This document shows, one piece after another, positions 48,877 to 58,227 of a stretch of 64,000 bases of DNA. A model generated the notes under the pieces. The model ran no database searches and was not told the DNA's origin. It was given only the letters and a program-made list of their open reading frames with translations. Position 1 is the stretch's first letter. Each line of letters opens with the position of its first letter. The DNA comes from Geobacter sp. (GTDB lineage Bacteria > Desulfobacterota > Desulfuromonadia > Geobacterales > DSM-12255). The translations under genes and the position numbers were made by a program. The DNA is taken from contig WKKR01000001.1 of NCBI GenBank assembly GCA_009684525.1, forward strand, positions 248,001 through 312,000, in the 5' to 3' direction.

Positions 48877-50639
48877 TGAAGACGACCATTCGCTGGAAGC
48901 TGCTCGGTTCCTATCTCGTGTTGGTCCTGGTCATGGGGAGCGCATTCTATGGTTTTCTTCGCCATACGCTGGAAAACTACCTGGTCGCGTCAGTCACTGA
49001 AAACCTTTTCAATGAGGCTGCCCTTGCCGCACTCACGGCGGGAAGAATCTCAGGTCACAGCGATGCGCCGTCCATGGCGGCAGAGATCGGCAGGCGGATC
49101 AGCGCGAGGGTTACCTTCATTGCCGCCGACGGCACCGTGATCGGTGATTCGGAGGTTGCTGCTGCCAGTCTCTCTACGCTGGACAACCACCTGGGGCGTC
49201 CCGAGGTGCAGCAGGCCCTGCAGAGCGGCAAAGGGAGCGCTACCCGGTATTCGGCCACCCTGCGGACCGACATGCTGTATGTGGCGGAACCATTTACCGC
49301 TGCCGACACGACCCGCATGGTGATCCGGCTTGCGCTTCCCCTGACTGCCCTGGAGAAGCTGAAGGTCAATCTGCATACCCTGCTTGCCATTGCATTCGCA
49401 TTTGCAGCCATTATCTCGCTGGCCATGAGTTCGATCTTTTCCCAGATGCTCTACCGGCCGCTGCGCCAGGTTGCAGCCCTGGCGGAAGATATCGGTGCCG
49501 GCAATCTTTCCCGACGTCTGACCATTCATCGTTCCGATGAATTCGGCAATCTGGCCCAGGTTATGAACGCCATGGCCAGCCGCATTCAGGAGCAACTGCA
49601 CAACCTTGCCACGGAACGGAATCGCCTCGATGCCATTCTTCGCGGCATGGGGGAGGGGCTCATGGTCACCGACGCCCAGGGTGCGGTGATGCTGGTCAAT
49701 CCCGCATTCTGCGCACTGTTCGACGTCCGCGAGGAGGTGATCGGCCGACCGCTCATCGACATCACCCGGCACCCGACCCTGCACGAGTCGTTCAAGCTGG
49801 TCCTTCAGAACAGGGCAGAGCGCCACGAGGAGATCACACTCTCCCTCGGTGAGGACAAGACCATCCTGACACACTGGGTGCCGCTCCTGGACGGCGAGGA
49901 ACTTCGGGGCATCGTGGCGGTCTTCCACGATATCTCCGATCTGAAGCGCCTCGAAAAGATCCGCAAGGACTTCGTTGCCAATGTTTCCCATGAACTCCGC
50001 ACTCCGGTCACCGTTATCAAGGGGTATGCCGAGACACTGTTGGGCGGCCTGATGGTTGAGGACCCCGATCGGGCAGAGCGATTCGTCACGATCATACTCA
50101 ATCATTCCGAGCGGCTGGCCACACTGATCGGTGACCTGCTCACCCTTTCTGAAATGGAATCGGGCGAATTCTCCCTGCAGTTGCATCCGGTCCCGCTGGC
50201 CGCGACCATTCGCCATGCTGCAGCCCTTGTGGAGTTGAAGGCCGGCGAAAAGGGGATTGTCCTCGACATTTCGGTTCCGGATGACACCCCGGCAGTTCTT
50301 GCCGACCAGGGGCGCCTCGAACAGGTCTTCATCAATCTTTTGGACAATGCGGTCAAGTACACGCCGGGCAGCGGCAGGGTAACGGTTGCCGTCACGGACG
50401 GGGAGGGCGCGGTTACCGTTCGGGTCTCCGATACCGGGCCGGGGATCCCTCCCCAGAGCCTGCCCCGGATCTTCGAGCGTTTCTATCGGGTTGATACCGC
50501 GCGCAGCCGTGACCAAGGTGGGACCGGACTCGGCCTTTCCATTGTCAAGCATATCGTCCAGCTCCATGGCGGCAGCATTTCCGTAGAGAGTACGCCGGGC
50601 AAGGGGAGCAGTTTCATCCTGACCCTGCGCAAGGCCTGA
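48876..50639 (+). CDS. phoR: phosphate regulon sensor histidine kinase PhoR
   Basis: The 587-residue kinase has an N-terminal membrane helix (LLGSYLVLVLVMGSAFYGFL), a periplasmic sensor part of about 130 residues, a second helix (LLAIAFAFAAIISLAM) and a HAMP segment. Then come a PAS domain (LDAILRGMGEGLMVTDAQG), the H-box FVANVSHELRTPVTVIKGY and a HATPase domain (NLLDNAVKYTPGSG, DTGPGIPPQ, GTGLGLSIVKHI). It phosphorylates PhoB under phosphate limitation. In this family, PhoU and the Pst transporter hold it off in rich phosphate. The large extracytoplasmic loop is typical of Gram-positive and deltaproteobacterial PhoR. Confidence 0.93.
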   Translation: MKTTIRWKLLGSYLVLVLVMGSAFYGFLRHTLENYLVASVTENLFNEAALAALTAGRISGHSDAPSMAAEIGRRISARVTFIAADGTVIGDSEVAAASLSTLDNHLGRPEVQQALQSGKGSATRYSATLRTDMLYVAEPFTAADTTRMVIRLALPLTALEKLKVNLHTLLAIAFAFAAIISLAMSSIFSQMLYRPLRQVAALAEDIGAGNLSRRLTIHRSDEFGNLAQVMNAMASRIQEQLHNLATERNRLDAILRGMGEGLMVTDAQGAVMLVNPAFCALFDVREEVIGRPLIDITRHPTLHESFKLVLQNRAERHEEITLSLGEDKTILTHWVPLLDGEELRGIVAVFHDISDLKRLEKIRKDFVANVSHELRTPVTVIKGYAETLLGGLMVEDPDRAERFVTIILNHSERLATLIGDLLTLSEMESGEFSLQLHPVPLAATIRHAAALVELKAGEKGIVLDISVPDDTPAVLADQGRLEQVFINLLDNAVKYTPGSGRVTVAVTDGEGAVTVRVSDTGPGIPPQSLPRIFERFYRVDTARSRDQGGTGLGLSIVKHIVQLHGGSISVESTPGKGSSFILTLRKA

Positions 50640-50712
50640 TTCCATCCCCCGATTATTCCGCACCACGGCCCGGGCAGCGTTGCCGCTCCCGGGCATCTTC
50701 CTTCCCAGCAAA

Positions 50713-50734
50713 CTGTCACCTGCTTTTCACCTGT
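50713..50734 (+). promoter_or_regulatory. Pho-box-like direct repeat upstream of psiE
   Basis: CTGTCACCTGC followed by TTTTCACCTGT repeats TCACCTG (50716-50722 and 50727-50733) with an 11-base period, and the first half matches the CTGTCA consensus. Confidence 0.5.
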
Positions 50735-50794
50735 CTGAAACCGTGCAGTAACAAGAGCCTGCTACCATCCTTATGACATGAAAGGAGGATATCA

Positions 50795-51232
50795 ATGTGG
50801 CGCGAAGAAGCGGTCGATCTGAAAATTATCCGTTTTTTCGAGAGCTCTGCCCGGGTACTGCTCTCACTGCTCATCGTTACGATTCTGCTGGCGATACTTG
50901 CCGGTATAGGCTGCACCGTCTACGACCTCCGCTTGGTGCTGCGGGGGGATTTCCATGGGGCGTTCAAGACGGTTCTGGTGGACATGCTGACGGTCCTTGC
51001 CATTGTGGAGATCCTGCGTACCGCCCTGGCCTACTTCTCTGAGGGGCGGGTCAAGGTAACATACATCATCGATACCGTGATCGTTACCGTCCTCACCGAG
51101 GTCATGGCATTCTGGTACCGGGACATGGAGTGGCAGGAGGTTGCCATGGTGATCGCCCTGGTACTGTCCTTGGCATGCATCCGGGTCATTGCGCTCCGTT
51201 ATTCACCCCGGCGCATGCAGCATGAACTCTAG
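50795..51232 (+). CDS. psiE: PsiE family phosphate-starvation-inducible membrane protein
   Basis: The 145-residue protein has four predicted membrane helices (around residues 20-45, 57-77, 88-108 and 112-132) and the PsiE-type pattern (VLVDMLTVLAIVEILRTALAYF, then VTYIIDTVIVTVLTEVMAFWY). Its role is unknown, though members are induced by phosphate starvation in E. coli. AAAGGAGG precedes the ATG. It sits between phoR and pstS with a Pho-box-like repeat upstream, which fits control by PhoB. Confidence 0.85.
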   Translation: MWREEAVDLKIIRFFESSARVLLSLLIVTILLAILAGIGCTVYDLRLVLRGDFHGAFKTVLVDMLTVLAIVEILRTALAYFSEGRVKVTYIIDTVIVTVLTEVMAFWYRDMEWQEVAMVIALVLSLACIRVIALRYSPRRMQHEL

Positions 51233-51286
51233 CAGCGGCGTTTGGTAAGCTTGTACGACCGCACAATTCACAGAGAATTAGCATGA

Positions 51287-51320
51287 CTGTAACATGGTTG
51301 TAATAATTGCAGGGTATGAT
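51287..51320 (+). promoter_or_regulatory. Pho box and -10 element of pstS
   Basis: CTGTAACATGG and TTGTAATAATT (51287-51297, 51298-51308) repeat TGTAA with an 11-base period, followed by TATGAT (51315-51320) as a -10. The layout, with a Pho box in place of a -35, is typical of PhoB-activated promoters. Confidence 0.6.
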
Positions 51321-51355
51321 GACAACTATGTGAACGACACAAAAGGGGGCTTAAG

Positions 51356-52375
51356 ATGCTGAAGAGGATAACCGTTTTCGTTGCTGCCAGCCTGTTGGCA
51401 ATGACCACCCTTGCCGGGGCCGAAACCCTTATCAACGGGGCCGGCGCCACCTTCCCGTACCCGCTTTACTCCAAGTGGTTCAGCGAGTATGCCAAGATCG
51501 ACCGAACCGTCAAGTTCAACTACCAGTCCATCGGCAGCGGCGGTGGCATCAAACAGATCACTGCCCAGACCGTCGATTTCGGCGCTTCGGACAAGTTCCT
51601 CTCCGATGCCGAGCTGAAGGGAGCACCGGGCAAGCTCCTGCACATCCCCACGGTCATGGGGGCAGTCGTGGTTACCTATAATATTCCCGGTGTTGCCAAG
51701 GGGCTCAAGCTGACCTCTGAGGACGTGGCCGACATCTTCCTCGGCAAGATCACCAAGTGGAACGATCCGAGGATCGCCAACGATAACCCCGGTGCGAAGC
51801 TGCCCGACAAGGCGATCATCGTTGTGCACCGTTCGGATGGCAGCGGCACCACCAGCATCTTCACCGACTATCTCTCTGGCGTCAGCAAGGAGTGGGAAGG
51901 AAAGGTCGGCAAGGGGGCATCGGTAAAATGGCCCATCGGTCTCGGCGGCAAGGGGAACGAAGGAGTTGCCGGTCAGGTGAAGAACACACAGTTTTCAATT
52001 GGTTATGTCGAGCTGGCCTATGCCTTCGAAAACAAGCTCCCTTACGCATTCCTTAAGAACAGGGATGGGCATTTCATCGAGCCGTCCATCAAGTCGATCA
52101 GTGCTGCCGCAGCCGGCGCTGCCAAGAGCATGCCCGCCGACTACCGGATTTCTCTGGTAAACCAGCCGGGCAAGGACTCCTATCCTGCCGCTGGATTCAC
52201 CTGGCTGCTGGTGTACGAGCAGCAGCATGACAAGGTCAAGGGGAAGAAGATCGTGGAGTTCCTGAACTGGAGCCTGCACCAGGGTCAGAAGATGGCCGCA
52301 CCGCTGCTCTATGCGCCGCTTCCCGCTAACGTTGCCAAGATGGTCGGCAAGACCATCAAGAGCATCAAATACTGA
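51356..52375 (+). CDS. pstS: phosphate ABC transporter substrate-binding protein PstS
   Basis: The 339-residue periplasmic protein has a signal sequence (RITVFVAASLLAMTTLAGA). Phosphate-binding segments include INGAGATFPYPLYSKW, YQSIGSGGGIKQITAQTVDFGASD and HRSDGSGTT. It delivers phosphate to PstCAB. It is the first structural gene of the pst unit and is followed by an intrinsic terminator, which should make PstS more abundant than the membrane parts. Confidence 0.95.
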   Translation: MLKRITVFVAASLLAMTTLAGAETLINGAGATFPYPLYSKWFSEYAKIDRTVKFNYQSIGSGGGIKQITAQTVDFGASDKFLSDAELKGAPGKLLHIPTVMGAVVVTYNIPGVAKGLKLTSEDVADIFLGKITKWNDPRIANDNPGAKLPDKAIIVVHRSDGSGTTSIFTDYLSGVSKEWEGKVGKGASVKWPIGLGGKGNEGVAGQVKNTQFSIGYVELAYAFENKLPYAFLKNRDGHFIEPSIKSISAAAAGAAKSMPADYRISLVNQPGKDSYPAAGFTWLLVYEQQHDKVKGKKIVEFLNWSLHQGQKMAAPLLYAPLPANVAKMVGKTIKSIKY

Positions 52376-52393
52376 TCGTAAGAATCGTCGCAC

Positions 52394-52425
52394 GCCCGGA
52401 GATGACGCCATCTCCGGGCTTTTTT
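52394..52425 (+). terminator. intrinsic terminator (attenuator) between pstS and pstC
   Basis: GCCCGGAGATG (52394-52404) pairs with CATCTCCGGGC (52409-52419) across ACGC, followed by six T residues (52420-52425). Confidence 0.85.
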
Positions 52426-52437
52426 CCGCCTGAATGA

Positions 52438-52457
52438 TTGTTACAGAAAGGCTACAC
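52438..52457 (+). promoter_or_regulatory. possible second Pho box upstream of pstC
   Basis: TTGTTACAGAAAGGCTACAC repeats TACA at 52442 and 52453, 11 bases apart, just past the pstS terminator. It would let PhoB restart transcription for pstCAB-phoU. Confidence 0.35.
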
Positions 52458-52527
52458 CGTGAAGGAACTGGGTGATGACTGCATAACGACAACAGTGTGC
52501 GGAGGATGGGCGGTGCAAGGAGAGGAA

Positions 52528-53472
52528 ATGAAACGGAAGTCGCTTTTTGGCAGGTTCGCCCATGGAGACACGCTGTTCCGGTGGATCACGCTCCTGTTTG
52601 CCGCGAGCATCCTGCTGATCCTCCTGCTGATGGCAATGGAAATGGTCAAGGAGAGCCTCCCTTCCCTGCAGCGCTTTGGCTGGGACTTCGTGACCAGTAG
52701 CGAATGGGATGCGGTTCAGGAGCGATTCGGATCCCTGCCGTTTTTATACGGCTCGGTCGTATCCTCCATCCTGGCAATACTGCTGGCAACCCCCTTAAGC
52801 GTCGGCACGGCGCTGTTCATTACGGACATCGCCCCGAGCAAGGTGGGTAGCATTGTGGCGGCGCTGGTGGAGCTTTTGGCCGCCATCCCCAGCGTCATTT
52901 ACGGTCTCTGGGGGATACTGGTCATGACACCGTGGCTCCAGCAGACGGTGCAACCGTTTTTGATCGACAAATTCGGTTTTCTTCCCCTGTTCCAGGGGGC
53001 GCCCTATGGCGTGAGCATGCTGGCAGCGGTTTTCATCCTGATGATCATGATCATCCCCATCATTACCTCCATCACGAAAGAGGTGCTCCTGGCCGTGCCC
53101 CTCGCCCAGAAAGAGGCTGCCTATGCACTCGGAGCAACCCGCTGGGAGATGCTTCGCATGGCGCTCCTTCCCTATGCCCGCTCCGGCATCCTCGGTGCGG
53201 TAATCCTCGGGCTTGGCCGTGCCATCGGTGAAACCATGGCTGTCACCATGGTCATCGGCAATACGCCGCAGATTTCCCTGTCGCTCCTGGCTCCTGCCTA
53301 TACCATGCCCAGCGTCATTGCCAACGAATTCGCCGAGACGACCTCCAAACTGCACGCCTCAGCGCTGATGGAGATCGGTCTCATCCTGCTTTTTGTCACG
53401 CTGCTGATCAACGTCATGGCCCGGTTGCTCATCTGGAGCGTTACCCGTGGCAGCACGGGAGGGAAGGCATGA
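52528..53472 (+). CDS. pstC: phosphate ABC transporter permease PstC
   Basis: The 314-residue permease has six predicted helices and the binding-protein-dependent transport signature (EAAYALGATRWEMLRMALLPYARSGILGAVILGLGRAIGETMAV). ATG 52528 is chosen because AAGGAG lies six bases upstream and the family length fits; the open frame upstream (from 52438) is not protein-like and covers the Pho-box candidate. It pairs with PstA. The stop overlaps the pstA start (ATGA). Confidence 0.93.
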   Translation: MKRKSLFGRFAHGDTLFRWITLLFAASILLILLLMAMEMVKESLPSLQRFGWDFVTSSEWDAVQERFGSLPFLYGSVVSSILAILLATPLSVGTALFITDIAPSKVGSIVAALVELLAAIPSVIYGLWGILVMTPWLQQTVQPFLIDKFGFLPLFQGAPYGVSMLAAVFILMIMIIPIITSITKEVLLAVPLAQKEAAYALGATRWEMLRMALLPYARSGILGAVILGLGRAIGETMAVTMVIGNTPQISLSLLAPAYTMPSVIANEFAETTSKLHASALMEIGLILLFVTLLINVMARLLIWSVTRGSTGGKA

Positions 53473-54311
53473 TCCGTTATCTGTCTGCACGCTCCCTGAA
53501 AAACGGCCTGATGACCCTGCTCATGGTCACAGCGACACTCGCGGTCCTGACTCCGCTGGTGATCATCTTCCTCCATATCCTGAAGATGGGAGCGAGTTCC
53601 ATCAACCTGGATTTTTTCACCCAGATACCCAAGCCGACCGGGGAGACGGGCGGCGGCATGGCCAACGGCCTGATGGGATCGGCCATCATGATCGCCATGG
53701 CATCCTGCATCGGCCTGCCGGTCGGTGTCCTTGGGGCCGTTTACCTGACCGAGTACGGCGGTAACCGTTTGTCCACGGTGATCCGTTTCAGCGCCGATGT
53801 CCTGGCTGGCATCCCATCCATCATCACCGGCATGGTTGCTTACACCCTGCTGGTGGTGCCGATGAAGAATTTTTCCGCCCTGGCCGGTGCGGTTTCTCTG
53901 GCGATGATTATGATCCCCATTGTGCTCCGCACCACCGAGGAGCAACTGAAGATGGTGCCGGGAACTCTGCGCGAGGCTTCATTGGCGCTGGGCGTGCCGC
54001 TCTGGCGGACGACACTCAAGGTGACGCTGGCAAGCGCACGGACCGGTATCGTTACTGGTGTGCTGCTGGCGATCGCCCGGATCGCCGGCGAAACGGCGCC
54101 GCTGCTCTTTACCGCCCTGGGCAACCAGTTCTGGAGCAGGAAGATGACCGAACCCATGGCCGCCATCCCGCTGCAGATCTTCAATTTTGCCATCTCTCCT
54201 TATGATGACTGGCACCGGCTGGCCTGGGCAGGGGCGCTGGTCCTGGTGGTCATCATGTTTACCCTGAGCCTGGCTGCACGGTATTTCGGCCGGCAGAGCC
54301 AGGCCCGCTAG
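53469..54311 (+). CDS. pstA: phosphate ABC transporter permease PstA
   Basis: The 280-residue permease has six predicted helices and the EAA-like loop (EASLALGVPLWRTTLKVTLASARTGIVTGVLLAIARIAGETAPL). With PstC it forms the channel for phosphate import. It overlaps pstC by four bases and lies nine bases before pstB. Confidence 0.94.
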   Translation: MIRYLSARSLKNGLMTLLMVTATLAVLTPLVIIFLHILKMGASSINLDFFTQIPKPTGETGGGMANGLMGSAIMIAMASCIGLPVGVLGAVYLTEYGGNRLSTVIRFSADVLAGIPSIITGMVAYTLLVVPMKNFSALAGAVSLAMIMIPIVLRTTEEQLKMVPGTLREASLALGVPLWRTTLKVTLASARTGIVTGVLLAIARIAGETAPLLFTALGNQFWSRKMTEPMAAIPLQIFNFAISPYDDWHRLAWAGALVLVVIMFTLSLAARYFGRQSQAR

Positions 54312-54320
54312 AGGAATGCA

Positions 54321-55079
54321 ATGAACACGAAAGTACGTCTCGACAAGCTCAATGTCCATTTCGGCAGCACCCATGCTGTGAAGGAGGTCTCCATTGACTT
54401 CCCGGCCAATAGCGTGACCGCCATTATCGGTCCTTCAGGGTGTGGCAAGTCAACGGTCCTGCGCAGCCTGAACCGGATGCATGACCTGGTCCCCTCGGCC
54501 CGGGTAAGCGGCAGGATCCTCCTTGACGAAACCGACATCTATGACCGCTCGGTCGACCCCGTGGCCATCCGGCGTCGCATCGGCATGGTGTTCCAGAAAC
54601 CGAACCCGTTTCCGGCCATGTCCATCTACGACAATGTCATTGCCGGTTTCAAGCTGAACAGCCGCCTGAAGCGTTCTGCGGCTGATGATATCGTTGAGTC
54701 GAGCCTGCAGAGGGTCGCCTTGTGGGATGAGGTCAAGGACCGGTTGAAAAAGAGCGCCATGGAACTCTCTGGCGGGCAACAGCAGCGCCTCTGCATCGCC
54801 CGGACCATTGCCGTGCAGCCAGAGGTCATCCTGATGGATGAGCCCTGCTCGGCACTCGATCCCATTGCCACGCTGAAGATCGAAGAGCTGATCGACGAAC
54901 TCAAGGGACAGTACACAGTGATCATCGTGACCCACAACATGCAGCAGGCGGCACGGGTATCCGATTACACGGCTTTCCTCTATCTGGGAGAAGTGGTAGA
55001 GTGCAACGACACCCGCAAGATATTCACCAATCCCGACAGGCAACAGACTGAGGATTACATCACAGGAAGGTTCGGTTAA
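54321..55079 (+). CDS. pstB: phosphate ABC transporter ATP-binding protein PstB
   Basis: The 252-residue ATPase has Walker [10 protein letters not shown], a Q-loop ([10 protein letters not shown]), the signature [12 protein letters not shown], Walker [14 protein letters not shown] and the switch His ([15 protein letters not shown]). It powers PstCA. The length and the NPFPMSIYDN region are typical of PstB. phoU follows two bases after the stop. Confidence 0.96.
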   Translation: MNTKVRLDKLNVHFGSTHAVKEVSIDFPANSVTAIIGPSGCGKSTVLRSLNRMHDLVPSARVSGRILLDETDIYDRSVDPVAIRRRIGMVFQKPNPFPAMSIYDNVIAGFKLNSRLKRSAADDIVESSLQRVALWDEVKDRLKKSAMELSGGQQQRLCIARTIAVQPEVILMDEPCSALDPIATLKIEELIDELKGQYTVIIVTHNMQQAARVSDYTAFLYLGEVVECNDTRKIFTNPDRQQTEDYITGRFG

Positions 55080-55081
55080 TC

Positions 55082-55762
55082 ATGGAACGTGAACATTACA
55101 GTAAGCAGTACGATGCAGAGTTGAACGAGATTCGTTCCAAGCTCCTGGAGATGGGGGGCAAGGTGGAGTTGATGATCAACGATGCCCTCAAGTCACTGGT
55201 GGAGCGTGATTCAGCGCTGGCCGACCGGGTCATCGCCTTTGATCACGAGATCAATCGGCTGGAGATGGAGATCGATGAACGGTGCTTGCAGGTATTGGCC
55301 CGTCGCCAGCCGGCCGCACGCGATCTCCGCTTTTTGACCCTGGCGTTGAAGATCGTTACCGATCTGGAGCGGATCGGTGACCAGTGCCGCAATATCGGCA
55401 AACGGGCCAAGGAGCTCAACGAGGAACCGCCGTTGAAGCCGTATATCGACCTGCCGCGGATGGCCCAGTGGGCCGGCGTGATGGTCAAGGAGGCGCTTGA
55501 CGCCTTTGTCGGCGGGGACGACCGTCTCGCCCTCAAGGTCTGCGGTGACGACCAGTTTGTCGATGACCTGAACGAGCAGATCCAGCGCGAACTGTTGACT
55601 TTCATGATGTCAGAACCAACGACCATCGCCCGTGCCATCAAGGTCAATGCCATTGCCAAATGCCTGGAGCGGATTGCCGATCATGCCACCAATGTGGCTG
55701 AGATGGTGATATTTATGGTGAAGGGAAAGGATATCCGGCACACCGGTCATCCGGCCGTGTAA
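55082..55762 (+). CDS. phoU: phosphate signalling protein PhoU
   Basis: The 226-residue all-helical protein carries two PhoU repeats with the metal-binding E/DxxxD patterns (VIAFDHEINRLEMEID, then DLERIGDQCRNIGKRA and CLERIADHATNVAEM). It links the Pst transporter to PhoR and keeps the kinase off in rich phosphate. It is the last gene of the unit; a 40-bp palindrome follows. Confidence 0.95.
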   Translation: MEREHYSKQYDAELNEIRSKLLEMGGKVELMINDALKSLVERDSALADRVIAFDHEINRLEMEIDERCLQVLARRQPAARDLRFLTLALKIVTDLERIGDQCRNIGKRAKELNEEPPLKPYIDLPRMAQWAGVMVKEALDAFVGGDDRLALKVCGDDQFVDDLNEQIQRELLTFMMSEPTTIARAIKVNAIAKCLERIADHATNVAEMVIFMVKGKDIRHTGHPAV

Positions 55763-55787
55763 ACGGCATCAAGGGTCATTGTTCTTG

Positions 55788-55827
55788 CGACAACGCGCCT
55801 GATGACATGTCATCAGGCGCGTTGTCG
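55788..55827. terminator. 40-bp perfect palindrome, bidirectional terminator of phoU and ccsA
   Basis: The 20 bases 55788-55807 are the exact reverse complement of 55808-55827, with no spacer. TTT follows on the + strand. It lies between the converging phoU and ccsA genes. Confidence 0.75.
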
Positions 55828-55882
55828 TTTCAGCGCCCTGAATGTATCGGTGTGTCCCCCGATTCCTCACGGGGGTAGGGGA

Positions 55883-56734
55883 TCAGGAGCCCCCACCGTA
55901 GCTGTGGAGGCCCGACAGGAGGAGGTTGACCCCGAGATAGCAGAAGATGGTGGCGGCAAAACCGATGATGGAGAGCCATGCCGCCCTCCTGCCGAACCAG
56001 CCACGGGTGATGCGGGCATGGAGAAAAGCGGCATAGATGAACCAGACGATGAGGGACCAGGTTTCCTTGGGATCCCAGCTCCAGTAGGTGCCCCAGGCAT
56101 AGTTGGCCCAAGCTGCGCCGGTGACGATCCCCAGAGTCAGGAGCGGGAAGCCGATCATGATCGCCTTGTAGTTGAGGTCGTCGAGAATCCTGCTGGCAGG
56201 GAATGTGGCAACGATACTCTTGCCGGAGATATCGGTCTGCCGTTCGTGGCCTTCACGGATCAGGAACATGACCGAGATGCCGCAGGCCACGGCAAAGGCT
56301 GCATAGCCGAGAAAGCAGGTCACGACATGATACAGCAGCCAGTTGCTCTGCAGGGCGGGAACGAGCGGCTCGATGCCGCTGTTGAGCCCGAGTTGCGCCC
56401 ACGCCATGCCGAGGAGCGCAAACGGCATGACAAAGGCTCCGATCACCCGGTGTTTGTATTTAAGATCGAGAAAGAAGTAAAACAGGACAATGGTCCAGGA
56501 AAAAAAGACGACCGATTCGTAGAGATTGGAGAGCGGCACATGGCCGACGCCGAGGGCGTATGACTCCTTCCAGCGCAGGCCGATGGCCACGGTTTGCAGA
56601 ACCAGCCCGACCAGGGCGAGAATGCTTCCTGCTGTGCCGACTCCCCTGGAACGGCTGGCGAGAAAAATGAAGAAGAGCAGCATGGACGCGAGATAGGCGA
56701 TTGTGGTGCTGTTGAACAGAAGTGAACTGGTCAT
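55883..56734 (-). CDS. ccsA: cytochrome c biogenesis protein CcsA (system II)
   Basis: The 283-residue membrane protein has about eight helices and the WWD haem-handling motif (WANYAWGTYWSWDPKETWSLIVWF), with His residues in flanking loops (YHVVTCFLGYAAF, LHARITRGWF). With ResB it moves haem to the outside and attaches it to CxxCH motifs of c-type cytochromes, such as the multihaem protein in this window. Its ATG overlaps the resB stop (ATGA). Confidence 0.92.
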   Translation of the reverse strand: MTSSLLFNSTTIAYLASMLLFFIFLASRSRGVGTAGSILALVGLVLQTVAIGLRWKESYALGVGHVPLSNLYESVVFFSWTIVLFYFFLDLKYKHRVIGAFVMPFALLGMAWAQLGLNSGIEPLVPALQSNWLLYHVVTCFLGYAAFAVACGISVMFLIREGHERQTDISGKSIVATFPASRILDDLNYKAIMIGFPLLTLGIVTGAAWANYAWGTYWSWDPKETWSLIVWFIYAAFLHARITRGWFGRRAAWLSIIGFAATIFCYLGVNLLLSGLHSYGGGS

Positions 56735-58110
56735 TTCTCTCCCTCCCCGGAAATATCGTTTCGCAGCCGCTCAACGAGACGGGCAAAAACGGGTTGGAAT
56801 CCAGCCTGGTTCTTGTTGCTGTGGCCGCCGATGGTAACCTCGCCATCAGTGATCCGTATCCAGACTCGGCGGTGCGACATGAAGAACGCCGCATAGACAC
56901 CCGCCACCATGAGAAAGCATCCGAGCCACACCACCCAGACGCCGGGGTCCTTGACTACCTGCAGCCCCGTATATTCCTGTTCCTGGCCGCCGGTATAGGA
57001 TATGAGCGGCAGGCCGTTCTGCTCTGATGTCCGTGCGTTCAGCTCCGGGTATTGGGCGTAGATGACCACCGCCTTGGTTTCACCTGTTGGCGTATGCACC
57101 TCGATGTGCGCGGCAGGTCCGGACATGCCGGGCTGGAAGGGGCTGATGTCCTGTGTCGATTCCAGGACGTGCATGCCGCTGCCGTCGGGCAGTTTCGCCG
57201 ATGAACTGCTGTCGACCGTCAACTGCGTCTTATTGCTGCCGTCCCTATTGCTGATGATGAAATGATGCTCACCCACCTTGCCGTAACTCGACTGGTAGAA
57301 GGTTATCCCCTTGTAGGTCAGCGGATCGTTGACGATGATCGGAACCCTGGTGAAGCCGGGGACCGGCTTCCTGTCTTCGAGCACGGTCAGGATGCTCTTG
57401 AACTCTTTTGGCGCGCCGGTGTCGTAGTAGCTGACACTGAACTGTTCGCAGCCAATGGCAAAATCGAGCGGGATCTCCTTGCCGGTGCGTGACATGACCG
57501 ACGTGACCGCCTCACCTTCGATAATGTTCACATGGGCCTTATAGCCGAAAATCGAACCGATGATTGCCCCGATGAAGATGACAATGATGCTGAGATGAAC
57601 GATATATACCGCAAGACGGCACCAGGGGGTCTTCTGGGCAAATAGGTGGCAGGAACCGTCTGCTTCCGTGACTACGGGTTCGCCGAATTCCGCCCTGAGC
57701 AGGGCAATCGACTTGTCCCGCAACAGGGAACGGTCTGCATGGACGCTGACCGATTCGATAAGAGAGAGACTTTTCCCCAACCCTTCGTCCATGACCGTAG
57801 TCGGACGGGTGATGAGCCGCCAGATCTGGGGAAGCCTCTTGATCGAGCAGGCAATGAGATTACTGGTCAGCAGGGCCAGCAGCAAGATGAACCACCCGGA
57901 ATGATACATGTCGAAAAAACCTAGTGTCTTGTATAACTTGAATTTGTTTTCGCCGATGGTCTGCAGATATTCCGGGGGAGGTGCCCCCTGCGGTATGACC
58001 GTGCCGATGATGGAGGTGACGGCAAGGGTAAGCAGGAGAAACATGGTGAGTTTCAATGAGCAGAAATAGTCCCAGATGGGCTGGGTCGATGATCTTTCCG
58101 TGCTTTTCAC
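56731..58110 (-). CDS. resB: cytochrome c biogenesis protein ResB (Ccs1)
   Basis: The 459-residue membrane protein has the ResB layout. N-terminal helices (LTMFLLLTLAVTSIIGTVIPQG, then SGWFILLLALLTSNLIACS) are followed by a third helix (LAVYIVHLSIIVIFIGAIIG), a large periplasmic domain (DPLTYKGITFYQSSYGKVG) and a last helix (VWVVWLGCFLMVAGVYAAFFM). It forms the haem lyase with CcsA. AGGAG precedes the ATG. The pair overlaps by four bases. Confidence 0.92.
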   Translation of the reverse strand: MKSTERSSTQPIWDYFCSLKLTMFLLLTLAVTSIIGTVIPQGAPPPEYLQTIGENKFKLYKTLGFFDMYHSGWFILLLALLTSNLIACSIKRLPQIWRLITRPTTVMDEGLGKSLSLIESVSVHADRSLLRDKSIALLRAEFGEPVVTEADGSCHLFAQKTPWCRLAVYIVHLSIIVIFIGAIIGSIFGYKAHVNIIEGEAVTSVMSRTGKEIPLDFAIGCEQFSVSYYDTGAPKEFKSILTVLEDRKPVPGFTRVPIIVNDPLTYKGITFYQSSYGKVGEHHFIISNRDGSNKTQLTVDSSSSAKLPDGSGMHVLESTQDISPFQPGMSGPAAHIEVHTPTGETKAVVIYAQYPELNARTSEQNGLPLISYTGGQEQEYTGLQVVKDPGVWVVWLGCFLMVAGVYAAFFMSHRRVWIRITDGEVTIGGHSNKNQAGFQPVFARLVERLRNDISGEGEK

Positions 58111-58227
58111 GAAGTACTCCTTCTGGTGACGGAACGCGACATTTCACAATATGCCCCTGCATATTCCGCATGAAGGGGATCGTGTGCGTCCTACAATGAA
58201 TGCGCCGGATGGAAGGGAACCTGGGAT

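Noticed and set aside
49050-50711. Minus-strand open frame across phoR
   Set aside because: Antisense shadow of a clear histidine kinase gene; no protein-like features.
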